In this document: positions 1-5,716 of the stretch, piece after piece
Position numbering within the stretch: the stretch's first letter is position 1
Layout of the letters: every line of letters begins with the position of its first letter
Assembly (NCBI GenBank): GCA_937915335.1
Contig: CALDLZ010000100.1
Span: 1-14,467, forward strand
Reading direction: 5' to 3'
Length of the DNA: 14,467 nucleotides
From: an uncultured Faecalibacterium sp.
GTDB lineage: Bacteria; Bacillota; Clostridia; Oscillospirales; Ruminococcaceae
The notes under the pieces: generated by a model
The model's input: only the letters and a program-made list of their open reading frames with translations
The model's database searches: none
What the model was told of the DNA's origin: nothing
Program-made: the position numbers and the translations under genes

Positions 1-1
1 C

Positions 2-109
2 AAGGCACGGTTCTCAACGTATGCCAGCCGGTGCATTGAAAATGCTATCCTCTCCCCAGCGCACTTTCAGATGGAAAAGAGAACCCACTCATTTTACAAA
101 GCAGCGTAA
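2..109 (+). pseudogene. C-terminal scrap of a sigma-70 family factor (partial at window edge)
   Basis: The frame open from the window edge to TAA at 107-109 reads ARFSTYASRCIENAIL near its start. This matches the conserved region 2 segment of sigma-70 family factors (compare the LATYASRCIENEIL type of sporulation sigma factors). After this block the reading changes to SPAHFQMEKRTHSFYKAA and stops, so the rest of region 2, region 3 and region 4 are missing. What is seen is the motif and the early stop; that it is a truncated sigma gene is inference, because the 5' part lies outside the window. A fusion to foreign DNA just after residue L17 would explain the sudden loss of similarity. Confidence 0.5.
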
Positions 110-179
110 ATGCGTCAAAATTGGTTTTCTGGGCTCAGGAAGGGTGTCACCTTTTTCTACTTCAAAAAGTATCATGTGA

Positions 180-437
180 GGTATCCTGTCTAACCCCTCT
201 CTACATCCTGCAGGTACCGCTTACCGGGCCGCACACCACTTCGGAGGCGGAGGAGCCTTTCTCCGGGAATACCGGCAGGCCAAAGGCTGGAATCGGCAGC
301 AGCTTGCCGACTACGCCAAGGTTGGCCGGACAAGCATTCGCTACTGGGAGACCGGACAGAAAACCATCAGTCAGAAGTGTTTCCGCCTTTTGGCCGAAAA
401 TCTTGGGCCCGATTTTCTGTCTATGCTGCGCATGTGA
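180..437 (+). pseudogene. XRE-type helix-turn-helix protein fragment without a start codon
   Basis: The frame between the TGA at 177-179 and the TGA at 435-437 contains a good XRE/Cro-type helix-turn-helix: FLREYRQAKGWNRQQLADYA, then KVGRTSIRYWETGQKTIS, and a third part CFRLLAENLGPDFLSMLRM. The pattern of the first helix, the QQLA turn helix, the recognition helix and the WETG turn are all typical of DNA-binding repressors and antitoxins. There is no ATG, GTG or TTG in frame between the upstream stop and the domain, and no ribosome binding site, so it is most likely the remnant of a longer protein that carried this domain at its C-terminus. It could be translated only by an unusual start such as CTG at 186. 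Confidence 0.55.
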
Positions 438-523
438 GGTATGGTAATTTTTCTCCGGTCAGTAGATTTTTCGTTATCACCCGGATTCCTTTATCCGAAA
501 GAGAGATAAAAAGCAAGGGCACA

Positions 524-576
524 AAAGCCGTCTGCATGGCCGCCAATGATGTGATTGGCAGCCTGCAGACGGCTTT
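524..576. terminator. Two-tier hairpin, probable bidirectional terminator
   Basis: A perfect 13-bp outer stem pairs 524-536 (AAAGCCGTCTGCA) with 564-576, and an inner perfect stem pairs GCCAAT at 542-547 with ATTGGC at 554-559. It sits between the helix-turn-helix fragment (plus) and the kinase gene end (minus at 609). The stem is flanked by A-rich and T-rich bases on both sides, though no long T run is present. It could terminate transcription from either side. The right side runs directly into one copy of a 13-bp direct repeat. Confidence 0.6.
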
Positions 577-577
577 C

Positions 578-590
578 TTATTATGTAACA
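578..590 (+). repeat. Left copy of 13-bp direct repeat flanking the HipA-like gene
   Basis: TTATTATGTAACA occurs here and again at 1848-1860. The two copies bracket the kinase gene and its promoter. The left copy starts two bases after a hairpin and the right copy ends two bases before another hairpin. It may be a target duplication or recombination site; no recombinase is encoded between the copies. Confidence 0.5.
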
Positions 591-608
591 GTATTCTATT
601 TCAAACCT

Positions 609-1688
609 TCAGGATGCTGCAGTTTTAAGAATGTCCAGTCTCTTTTTCAAGGCTTTTCCCCACTCCGGATGGGCAGCAAAGGCAGTATCATCCAATTCGT
701 CAACCTGATTCAATCCGCCCTTTCGTACTGCTTCTTCTGCCGCCGCTTTCTGGCTCAAATGCCGTTTTCCAACGGTCAGACAGTTTGCACCATCCAACGT
801 GTCATACTGCTGAAATGCTCGGTTGAAGTCCATCAAGTCATGCAGCCGGATAGGTTGATTCGTCTCATTGTCCACCAACAGCCCCCAGTTTTCCCAATGG
901 CGATCCGTGTTGCCCACCAGATAATCCAAAATGTTCATCATATAGTATCCGTGAGCATCCAGTTCCAAAATTTTATCCAGTGTATTCCAATCATGGTTTG
1001 TGCAGTAGACATCATAGGCTGCATACGTCACAAGGCTGTATCGCTGTGAAGTCATAATTTTGCTGATGGATACCGGCTCGTTTTCAAATATTCCCTGGTC
1101 ATACAGAACCTGATGGCATTCAAAGCACCGACAGACCTTACTCGCCAGCACTTCCCGTTCAACTGCATCTTTGCCGCCATCTTTATAAAGATAGAAGCCA
1201 TCCTCTTTGCGCACCCATGCCTTCGGGTAACACCCCCCTGTAGACAAGTCATTCGCCAAAAGGTGAGCATTTGTCACGGTCATCTGGTGCCCGCGCAACG
1301 CAATATCTACAAATGCATTACTCAAAGAATGTGTATAGAGATTGATATCCTCGAAACGGACAATTTCATTTTTTTCTTTCACCCAGAACACATCCAGAAG
1401 GGATAGACAATGATACGACAGCGCGATCTGAGCGCGATCTCGGTCTGTCACACTCTGTGATGCGCCAATGCTGTTCAGGATTTCCTTTGCATAGGTACGG
1501 TCAAGTGTCAGCATCCGGGACGCACACCAATAATAGAAATTGGTCACATTATTGATTCGTTCATCAAAATCCTTTGATTCTTCCAGCACCAAGTCATACG
1601 GCATAAAATCTTCAAGGTGAATTTTGCATTCACCTGTCGTGCTGATTTGTGCCACGCAGTTCTCTCGATGCATGATTTCGTAGACCAT
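609..1688 (-). CDS. HipA-like (CtkA-type) serine/threonine kinase domain protein
   Basis: A 359-residue protein with the signature of the HipA kinase family. YLYKDGG (about 167-172) followed by EREVLAS (178-184) fits the ATP-binding lysine and the conserved glutamate region. NTDRHWENWG (260-269) is the catalytic loop, with Asp262 as probable catalytic base and Asn267 as metal ligand. LMDFNRAF (285-292) supplies the metal-binding Asp287. The first about 130 residues show no domain I recognise. ATG at 1688 is chosen because AGGGAGGGG lies 8 bases upstream; a GTG at 1697 directly abuts that site. HipA kinases phosphorylate protein targets such as tRNA synthetases, but no HipB-type antitoxin gene stands next to this one, so a toxin role is not shown. 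The gene is visibly AT-richer than its neighbours, which suggests acquisition. The promoter is at 1732-1760. Confidence 0.75.
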   Translation of the reverse strand: MVYEIMHRENCVAQISTTGECKIHLEDFMPYDLVLEESKDFDERINNVTNFYYWCASRMLTLDRTYAKEILNSIGASQSVTDRDRAQIALSYHCLSLLDVFWVKEKNEIVRFEDINLYTHSLSNAFVDIALRGHQMTVTNAHLLANDLSTGGCYPKAWVRKEDGFYLYKDGGKDAVEREVLASKVCRCFECHQVLYDQGIFENEPVSISKIMTSQRYSLVTYAAYDVYCTNHDWNTLDKILELDAHGYYMMNILDYLVGNTDRHWENWGLLVDNETNQPIRLHDLMDFNRAFQQYDTLDGANCLTVGKRHLSQKAAAEEAVRKGGLNQVDELDDTAFAAHPEWGKALKKRLDILKTAAS

Positions 1689-1731
1689 ACCGCTCACCCC
1701 TCCCTATACCTTGCATTCTGTAGATATGTTT

Positions 1732-1760
1732 ATATTACCCTCTTTTTTCATTTAATACAA
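1732..1760 (-). promoter_or_regulatory. Promoter of the HipA-like gene
   Basis: On the minus strand TTGTAT (1755-1760) and TAATAT (1732-1737) are separated by 17 bases. Transcription would start about 40 bases before the ATG at 1688. Confidence 0.55.
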
Positions 1761-1847
1761 GAGCTTTTATTGCAAATAGACATTCCAGCGACCCCATCCG
1801 TACATTCGCCAAAGCGCTGCATTACTGACTTTGTCCAATCAAGTGCA

Positions 1848-1860
1848 TTATTATGTAACA
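1848..1860 (+). repeat. Right copy of 13-bp direct repeat flanking the HipA-like gene
   Basis: TTATTATGTAACA is identical to the copy at 578-590. It stands immediately before the long hairpin at 1863-1944, giving a 1.27-kb segment with a direct repeat at each end. Confidence 0.5.
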
Positions 1861-1862
1861 CA

Positions 1863-1944
1863 AAAAGCCCCACGCTCAACACTGCCTCCGAATCCGACCA
1901 TCTCTGGTCAGAGCAGAAAAGCATATGTTGAGTGTGGGGCTTTT
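1863..1944. terminator. Long branched hairpin, terminator or small MITE-like element
   Basis: AAAAGCCCCACGCTCAAC (1863-1880) pairs with 1927-1944 over 18 positions with a single wobble/mismatch. The 46-base interior folds again: GACCA (1896-1900) with TGGTC (1905-1909), surrounded by CTGC-TC / GAGCAG. T-rich bases follow on both strands (GGGGCTTTTGTTT on plus, GGGGCTTTTTGTG on minus), so it could act as a bidirectional terminator. The long arms and folded centre also resemble a miniature inverted-repeat element. No gene is found in it. Confidence 0.6.
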
Positions 1945-2092
1945 GTTTAGCGGCCCGGCTGCGGCTTCCGCTCTCTTTCGGGGTGGGCTGCTGCCGTGAC
2001 AATAGTGTATCGTACTTTTGGGCAAAAGTTTATGGACTCGTAGTCCAAGTCACCCACCCTCTTAGTCCATGTATTGTATACAACAGTCTTAA
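1945..2092. other. Gene-free stretch with closely packed short dyads
   Basis: I see no convincing gene here. Three perfect short inverted repeats follow one another: ACTTTTG-GG-CAAAAGT (2014-2029), TGGACT-CGT-AGTCCA (2033-2047), and TTGTATACAA (2074-2083); AGTCCA occurs once more at 2064-2069. A short minus-strand open frame ending at 1947 just before the long hairpin could be the worn C-terminus of a lost gene, but it matches nothing I know. The dyads could be recombinase or regulator sites. Confidence 0.35.
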
Positions 2093-2104
2093 AAGGGTAA
2101 AAAA

Positions 2105-2148
2105 ATCCCGCCTGAAAGCAAAACCTTCGCTTTACCCTTAGACGGGAT
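2105..2148 (-). terminator. Rho-independent terminator acting on the minus strand
   Basis: ATCCCG (2105-2110) pairs with CGGGAT (2143-2148), extended by CT/AG and a wobble pair. An inner AAAGC/GCTTT stem (2115-2119 with 2129-2133) is possible. On the minus strand the stem is followed by an uninterrupted run of seven T, the classic terminator layout. No minus-strand gene ends just before it, so it is either a leftover or a guard against antisense transcription. A competing 9-bp stem, AAGGGTAAA (2093-2101) with TTTACCCTT (2131-2139), crosses it. Confidence 0.6.
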
Positions 2149-2174
2149 ATCTTTCTAAAAATTTCAAAAGGGTA

Positions 2175-2205
2175 TTGACCTGAAGTCAACTTTAAGGATT
2201 ATACT
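2175..2205 (+). promoter_or_regulatory. MerR-type promoter/operator of the flavodoxin gene
   Basis: TTGACC (2175-2180) and TATACT (2200-2205) are 19 bases apart, the overlong spacing typical of promoters activated by MerR-family regulators that untwist the DNA. The spacer region carries an imperfect dyad centred on AAGTcaACTT (2183-2192), within CCTGAAGTCAACTTTAAGG. This closely resembles the AdhR/NmlR-type aldehyde and thiol stress operators. The regulator gene itself is not in this window. Confidence 0.7.
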
Positions 2206-2224
2206 GAACCTGTCAGAAAAATTT

Positions 2225-2242
2225 TGCCGCTCCTACGCGGCA
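2225..2242 (+). other. Small hairpin in the flavodoxin leader
   Basis: TGCCGC (2225-2230) pairs with GCGGCA (2237-2242) around a 6-base loop, in the short 5' untranslated region between the promoter and the ribosome binding site at 2254-2260. It may only stabilise the message. Confidence 0.35.
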
Positions 2243-2268
2243 GGCATCCGAATAAAGGAGAATCCATC

Positions 2269-2766
2269 ATGAAAAAACTGCTGATCGTTTATTATTCCTG
2301 GTCGAATGGCAACACCGAGCGCATTGCCAAGGAGCTGCAGAGCGTTGCCGGCGGCGACCTGCTCAAAATCGACACAGCTGTTCCCTATTCCGGCAGCTAC
2401 GACGAAGTGGTCGATCAGGGTCAGCGCGAAGTCAACCGCGGCTATGAGCCGGCATTGAAGCCGCTGACCGTGAACCCCACCGACTACGATGTGATTGCCG
2501 TAGGCACCCCGACCTGGTGGTACACCATGGCTCCCGCAGTCAAGACCTTCTTCCATGGACAGGACTTCACCGGCAAGACTGTAATTCCGTTTATGACCAA
2601 CGGCGGTTGGCCGGGTCATGTCATCAAGGATATGAAAAAAGCCTGCCCCGGCGCAAAGACTGCCTGCGAGATGCAGGTGCAGTTCGATTCCAACGGCGGC
2701 GACCATCTGGAGACGCCGGAAAGCGAGATCAAAGCCTGGGCGCAGAGCGTAAAGGCACTGCTGTAA
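2269..2766 (+). CDS. Flavodoxin family protein
   Basis: A 165-residue flavodoxin-fold protein (flavodoxin_4 type), the usual length for a free-standing domain. The FMN phosphate loop is YYSWSNGNTERIA at the N-terminus. VIAVGTPTWWYTMAPAVKTF is the conserved second FMN-contacting loop with aromatic residues over the isoalloxazine ring, and FMTNGGWPG is the third. It is cytosolic and carries low-potential electrons or acts as a small FMN-dependent reductase; the partner is unknown. ATG at 2269 follows AAAGGAG at 2254-2260; an in-frame earlier start at 2224 would lie over the leader hairpin and lacks a ribosome site. It is a single-gene unit with a MerR-type promoter, suggesting induction by electrophile, aldehyde or thiol stress. 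Confidence 0.9.
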   Translation: MKKLLIVYYSWSNGNTERIAKELQSVAGGDLLKIDTAVPYSGSYDEVVDQGQREVNRGYEPALKPLTVNPTDYDVIAVGTPTWWYTMAPAVKTFFHGQDFTGKTVIPFMTNGGWPGHVIKDMKKACPGAKTACEMQVQFDSNGGDHLETPESEIKAWAQSVKALL

Positions 2767-2779
2767 CGTTCCGTATTGC

Positions 2780-2809
2780 TTGCTGCCCCTGCACGATTCG
2801 TGTTATACT
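2780..2809 (+). promoter_or_regulatory. Probable promoter of the small gene at 2847
   Basis: TTGCTG (2780-2785), an 18-base spacer and TATACT (2804-2809) preceded by TG-T, which is an extended -10. It lies just after the flavodoxin stop codon. Confidence 0.4.
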
Positions 2810-2846
2810 AAAGCCGTATCACAAGTGTAAGGGAGTGCCTCGTCAT

Positions 2847-2984
2847 GTGCGAAATGAATGCAAAACCGAACTTCGGCGTCTGAACGATTCAGGTCAAAAT
2901 AGTCCGCAAAGCAATGGTGTAGATCTTCAGGTCGATGTGCCAGAGACCGTAGAGTATACAATCGACCGGTGCTATCTTCACTGA
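2847..2984 (+). CDS. Possible small protein of 45 residues, unknown function
   Basis: A GTG at 2847 opens a frame of 45 codons ending in TGA just before the terminator hairpin. The product is acidic in its second half (VDLQVDVPETVEYTIDRCYLH at its C-terminus, split here for reading as VDLQVDVPETV and EYTIDRCYLH). A ribosome site AAGGGAG at 2829-2835 lies 11 bases upstream, and a plausible extended -10 promoter precedes it. An ATG two bases earlier (2845) in another frame gives only 12 codons (MCEMNAKPNFGV). I recognise no family and see no membrane segment or signal peptide. It may be a real small gene, a frameshifted remnant, or the body of a non-coding RNA that ends in the hairpin. Confidence 0.35.
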   Translation: MRNECKTELRRLNDSGQNSPQSNGVDLQVDVPETVEYTIDRCYLH

Positions 2985-2988
2985 CAAA

Positions 2989-3032
2989 AAATGCTCCCGT
3001 ACCGGAAAACACAGTCCGATACGGGAGCATTT
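2989..3032. terminator. Strong bidirectional terminator between small gene and ohyA
   Basis: AAATGCTCCCGTACCGG (2989-3005) pairs with CCGATACGGGAGCATTT (3016-3032), 17 positions with one wobble/mismatch and a 10-base loop. A six-base A run on the left gives TTTTTT on the minus strand, which terminates ohyA; TTTGCTTTT follows on the plus strand. Confidence 0.9.
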
Positions 3033-3068
3033 GCTTTTATGTGGATTTATTGGGGAACAGCCGTGTCT

Positions 3069-4766
3069 TTACAGAAACTTCTCGATTTCCGTGCCTTCCA
3101 CCAGCTTGCCCAGAGGCAATTTTTCCAGCGGAAGCTTGTTCAGGCCAAGGCAGGTCTTTGCTGCGGTTGCCAGCACACGGATATCATACCATGCCGGGTA
3201 AATGGGGTCTACCTGCTTATCCAGATGCAGCAGGCCATAGACGGCCATCATTGCGGTACGGACGGAGTACTCCACCGTAAACACGCAGTCATCCTTTACT
3301 TCTGCGAACTGGCCCAGGAATGCGAAGTTCTCGCTGCCGGCAGGAATGACCTGCGGACGGTCGCCCGCAACACGAGGCATGAACTGTGCGGTGATATAGG
3401 GCATCATGGCAGGGATCACGTTGATGGTGTGCTCCAGCACTTCCGGGATGCGGTCTTTCAGACCCACATGGTACAGCAGCTCTTCAAACATCTCGCGGCC
3501 GGTGCATTCTGCGAAGGTCTTATGGACATAGTTGCCGGGCACATCCAGACGCAGTGCATAAGCCCACAGCACCTTGACATTTGCCGGCTGATTGATGAAG
3601 TGCGGATCTTTCGGCACGACCCAGCTCATGATCCAGTTGGAATCCTTGATCGTGACCAGACCATTCATACCGGTGGGGTTCTGGGTCAGCTTTGCCAGCT
3701 GCGGGAAGACGATGTTATCGTCCTTCAGGGTGACAGTGAAGCTCATCCACTTGGACTTGTCGATATTCTCGCAGAACTTTTCGGGATGACCGAAGTCCGG
3801 GCTCTTTGCGGCCAGCTTCTTCCAGACGGAGAAGCAGCCCTTCTCTTCCGAACGGTTCAGGACCGCAGGCTTATCCAGACTGCCTCTGGTGGTGTTCTGG
3901 GTCATGGAGCCATTGGTAAAGGTCACGATATCGTCTGCCTTGACGGCCTGCACCTGCTCGGTTCCATTCTTCTTGTAGTGGAATGCAGTTGCCACTTTCT
4001 TGCCGCCTGCGAAGTCAAAGTCGATATCGGTCACTTCGCAGCCATAGTGGAACTGCACGCCCTGCTTGCCCAGCCAAGTGATCAGCGGCAGGATCAGCGA
4101 ATCGTACTGGTTATACTCGGTATGCAGCAGGCCCTCCAGACGATTGATGCCGCCGATCATGTGCATGAAACGCTGCAGATAACGCTTTACCTCCACGACG
4201 CTGTGCCAGGGCTCAAAGGCAAACATGGTCTCAAAGAAATACCAGAAGTTCGTTTCCAGAAAATCCTTGTCGAAGAACTGCTCAATGGTGGTATCGCCCA
4301 GTGCATCCTCGGTGGTCATGATCAGCTTGCTCAGCTGCATGGCCTGTTCTTTGGACAGACCCAGCGAGGAAGTATCCAGCACTTTGCCCTGATTTGCCGT
4401 CAGGCGGCAGTTCGAGGCGATGGGCTCTTTCTGGTTCAGCTCATAGAACTCATCCAGAACGGTCTTGTTGGGGTCTTTCAGCGACGGAATAAAGCTGTAC
4501 AGCTCGGAGAAGCACTCGAAGTGCGGCTCAATCTCACGGCCGCCGCGGGCGGAGTAGCCCTTTTCCCAGGTGCCTGCGCCGTCCATGGAACCGCCCATGA
4601 CATCCAGTGCTTCGTAGATGTTGATGTTCTTGCCGGGCATCTGTCCGTCATGGATCAGAAATGCAGCAGCTGCCAGCGAGCCAATGCCGCCGCCCAGCAG
4701 ATATGCGTGGCGAGACTCAATATTTTCAGGTTTCTCTGCGTGAATTTTGTTGTAATAGTTATACAT
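3069..4766 (-). CDS. ohyA: Oleate hydratase (FAD-dependent fatty acid double-bond hydratase)
   Basis: A 565-residue member of the oleate hydratase (myosin-cross-reactive antigen) family, of normal length. It adds water to the cis-9 double bond of oleate and related acids to give 10-hydroxy fatty acids, detoxifying host or dietary fatty acids at the membrane surface. YLLGGGIGSLAAAAF (23-37) is the Rossmann FAD loop; YEALDVMGGSMDGAG (51-65) follows; RGGREIEPHFEC (74-85) is the hallmark loop, with Glu78 at the place of the water-activating glutamate. FTNGSMTQNTTRGS is the second conserved FAD/substrate segment. ATG at 4766 has GGAAGGAG 8 bases upstream; a TTG at 4784 overlaps that site and is rejected. 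It has its own promoter and lies downstream of a TetR-family gene in the same orientation, suggesting fatty-acid-responsive control. Confidence 0.96.
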   Translation of the reverse strand: MYNYYNKIHAEKPENIESRHAYLLGGGIGSLAAAAFLIHDGQMPGKNINIYEALDVMGGSMDGAGTWEKGYSARGGREIEPHFECFSELYSFIPSLKDPNKTVLDEFYELNQKEPIASNCRLTANQGKVLDTSSLGLSKEQAMQLSKLIMTTEDALGDTTIEQFFDKDFLETNFWYFFETMFAFEPWHSVVEVKRYLQRFMHMIGGINRLEGLLHTEYNQYDSLILPLITWLGKQGVQFHYGCEVTDIDFDFAGGKKVATAFHYKKNGTEQVQAVKADDIVTFTNGSMTQNTTRGSLDKPAVLNRSEEKGCFSVWKKLAAKSPDFGHPEKFCENIDKSKWMSFTVTLKDDNIVFPQLAKLTQNPTGMNGLVTIKDSNWIMSWVVPKDPHFINQPANVKVLWAYALRLDVPGNYVHKTFAECTGREMFEELLYHVGLKDRIPEVLEHTINVIPAMMPYITAQFMPRVAGDRPQVIPAGSENFAFLGQFAEVKDDCVFTVEYSVRTAMMAVYGLLHLDKQVDPIYPAWYDIRVLATAAKTCLGLNKLPLEKLPLGKLVEGTEIEKFL

Positions 4767-4808
4767 CAAAAACGCTCCTTCCAAAATTCGTCTTTACAAA
4801 ACATTCAT

Positions 4809-4844
4809 GGGAACGCCTGTTTTTTCTGTTTCTTCGGTGTTCCC
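4809..4844 (-). other. Inverted repeat in the ohyA leader
   Basis: GGGAACGCC (4809-4817) and GGTGTTCCC (4836-4844) are complementary at 8 of 9 positions (the ninth is a wobble) around 18 bases, inside the roughly 85-base 5' untranslated region of ohyA. It could be a leader hairpin or an operator placed downstream of the transcription start. Confidence 0.35.
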
Positions 4845-4857
4845 TGTTTGTGCCCTG

Positions 4858-4886
4858 AGTATAGTCCATTGCATCGGAAGGTACAA
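4858..4886 (-). promoter_or_regulatory. Promoter of ohyA
   Basis: On the minus strand TTGTAC (4881-4886), 17 bases, then TATACT (4858-4863). Transcription would start near 4851. Confidence 0.65.
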
Positions 4887-4896
4887 GAAACAATGA

Positions 4897-4929
4897 TGCC
4901 GCACTGTGACAGTTTTGCACAGTGCGGCA
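4897..4929 (-). terminator. 12-bp perfect hairpin after the TetR gene (terminator or operator)
   Basis: TGCCGCACTGTG (4897-4908) pairs perfectly with 4918-4929 around a 9-base loop. It lies 13 bases beyond the tetR stop and 11 bases upstream of the ohyA -35 box. On the minus strand the following bases are only loosely T-rich (TCATTGTTTCTT), so terminator strength is uncertain; a regulator site for ohyA is an alternative reading. Confidence 0.5.
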
Positions 4930-4942
4930 CAAGTGTGACATT

Positions 4943-5497
4943 TTACTGCATCTTCTGCATCGTGAACTGGATCAATCCATCCAGCAGCCGGTCCAGTTCC
5001 TTTTCCATTTTTTCCGGAGGGGCCTCCAGCCCGCTCTTCAGCCAGGAAACAAAAACACCCAGCAGCGCATCGGTGTAGAAGGTCTGACAGAGCTTCCGGT
5101 CTTCTTCCCGGATCGGGATGGTACGGGAAAGCTCCCGGATGACCGAGCCCACCTCATCCGAGAAGACCCGGATCAGAAAACGTTCCAGATAGTCACGTCC
5201 CACCGAATGAAACGTATTCAGACAAATTGCCTTGTTGTCATATGTATAGTGCAGGATCAGGGAAAGGGCCTGCTTCCAGTCCGACGTATGCTGCAAGCTT
5301 TCCAGCCCCTGGATTACTTCCTGATCGTATGTCCATTCCAGCAGTTCATACACATCATGAAAATAATTGTAAAATGTATGCCGGCTCAACCCGCATCGAT
5401 TCGTGATCTCCTGAACATGGATCTGATTCAGTGGTTTCTGGATCATCAGATCTTTCAGTGCCTGAGAAAGTGCTCTTTCCGTCAGAGCTGCAGCCAT
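4943..5497 (-). CDS. TetR/AcrR family transcriptional regulator
   Basis: A 184-residue protein with an N-terminal TetR helix-turn-helix: IHVQEITNRCGLSRHTFYNYF (residues 26-46, one residue over a usual motif window) followed by D-VYELLEW. The C-terminal part (LLGVFVSWLKSGLEAPPEKM) fits the TetR_C_8 / DhaS-like group of ligand-binding domains. ATG at 5497 has AAGAAGGA 8 bases upstream. It stands directly upstream of ohyA on the same strand with 176 bases between, and is divergent from the permease at 5717. By analogy with other ohyA loci it probably represses ohyA and perhaps itself, with a fatty acid or related compound as inducer; that ligand is inference. A perfect 15-bp palindrome upstream of its promoter is the best operator candidate. 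Confidence 0.88.
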   Translation of the reverse strand: MAAALTERALSQALKDLMIQKPLNQIHVQEITNRCGLSRHTFYNYFHDVYELLEWTYDQEVIQGLESLQHTSDWKQALSLILHYTYDNKAICLNTFHSVGRDYLERFLIRVFSDEVGSVIRELSRTIPIREEDRKLCQTFYTDALLGVFVSWLKSGLEAPPEKMEKELDRLLDGLIQFTMQKMQ

Positions 5498-5532
5498 AAG
5501 AATGTTCCTTCTTCTCCATCAATTCAAGGTAG

Positions 5533-5561
5533 AGAATACCATACCCATGCAGCAGAATCCA
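5533..5561 (-). promoter_or_regulatory. Weak/extended -10 promoter of the TetR gene
   Basis: On the minus strand TATTCT (5533-5538) preceded by TG-G gives an extended -10. The -35 position 17 bases away (TGGATT, 5556-5561) is poor. Confidence 0.4.
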
Positions 5562-5565
5562 GCGG

Positions 5566-5580
5566 AAAGTTCTGAACTTT
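5566..5580. promoter_or_regulatory. 15-bp perfect palindrome, candidate TetR operator
   Basis: AAAGTTC-T-GAACTTT is a perfect inverted repeat with a single central base, lying 4 bases upstream of the tetR -35 position and 69 bases upstream of the permease -35. Its size and symmetry fit a TetR-dimer operator. The same word is not found before ohyA. Confidence 0.5.
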
Positions 5581-5648
5581 TTCTGAAAAGAGTCCGGATG
5601 ACCGGTTTTCGGGACCGTTCCTGCCGGAAGAACAATTTTGCTTTTGTC

Positions 5649-5677
5649 TTGTTTCCGGCCCGTTCTATCACTATAAT
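5649..5677 (+). promoter_or_regulatory. Promoter of the permease gene
   Basis: TTGTTT (5649-5654), 17 bases, TATAAT (5672-5677), with the start codon about 40 bases downstream. Confidence 0.7.
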
Positions 5678-5716
5678 GTAGAATAGAATCATTCAACGTA
5701 CAAGGAAGTGTATCCC

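Noticed and set aside
180..1688. HipBA toxin-antitoxin pair made of the XRE fragment and the kinase
   Set aside because: The fragment is on the opposite strand, convergent, separated by a terminator and has no start codon, so it is not a HipB operon partner.
1748..2189. Short open frames on either strand between the kinase gene and the flavodoxin
   Set aside because: They run through the hairpins, lack ribosome sites and show no recognisable family.
4767..4784. Earlier TTG start for ohyA at 4784
   Set aside because: The TTG overlaps the GGAAGGAG ribosome site that serves the ATG at 4766.
2991..5078. A 695-codon plus-strand open frame across ohyA
   Set aside because: It lies antisense to the clear oleate hydratase gene, is rich in His, Gln and Cys as expected from a reversed GC-biased gene, starts in the terminator and has no ribosome site.
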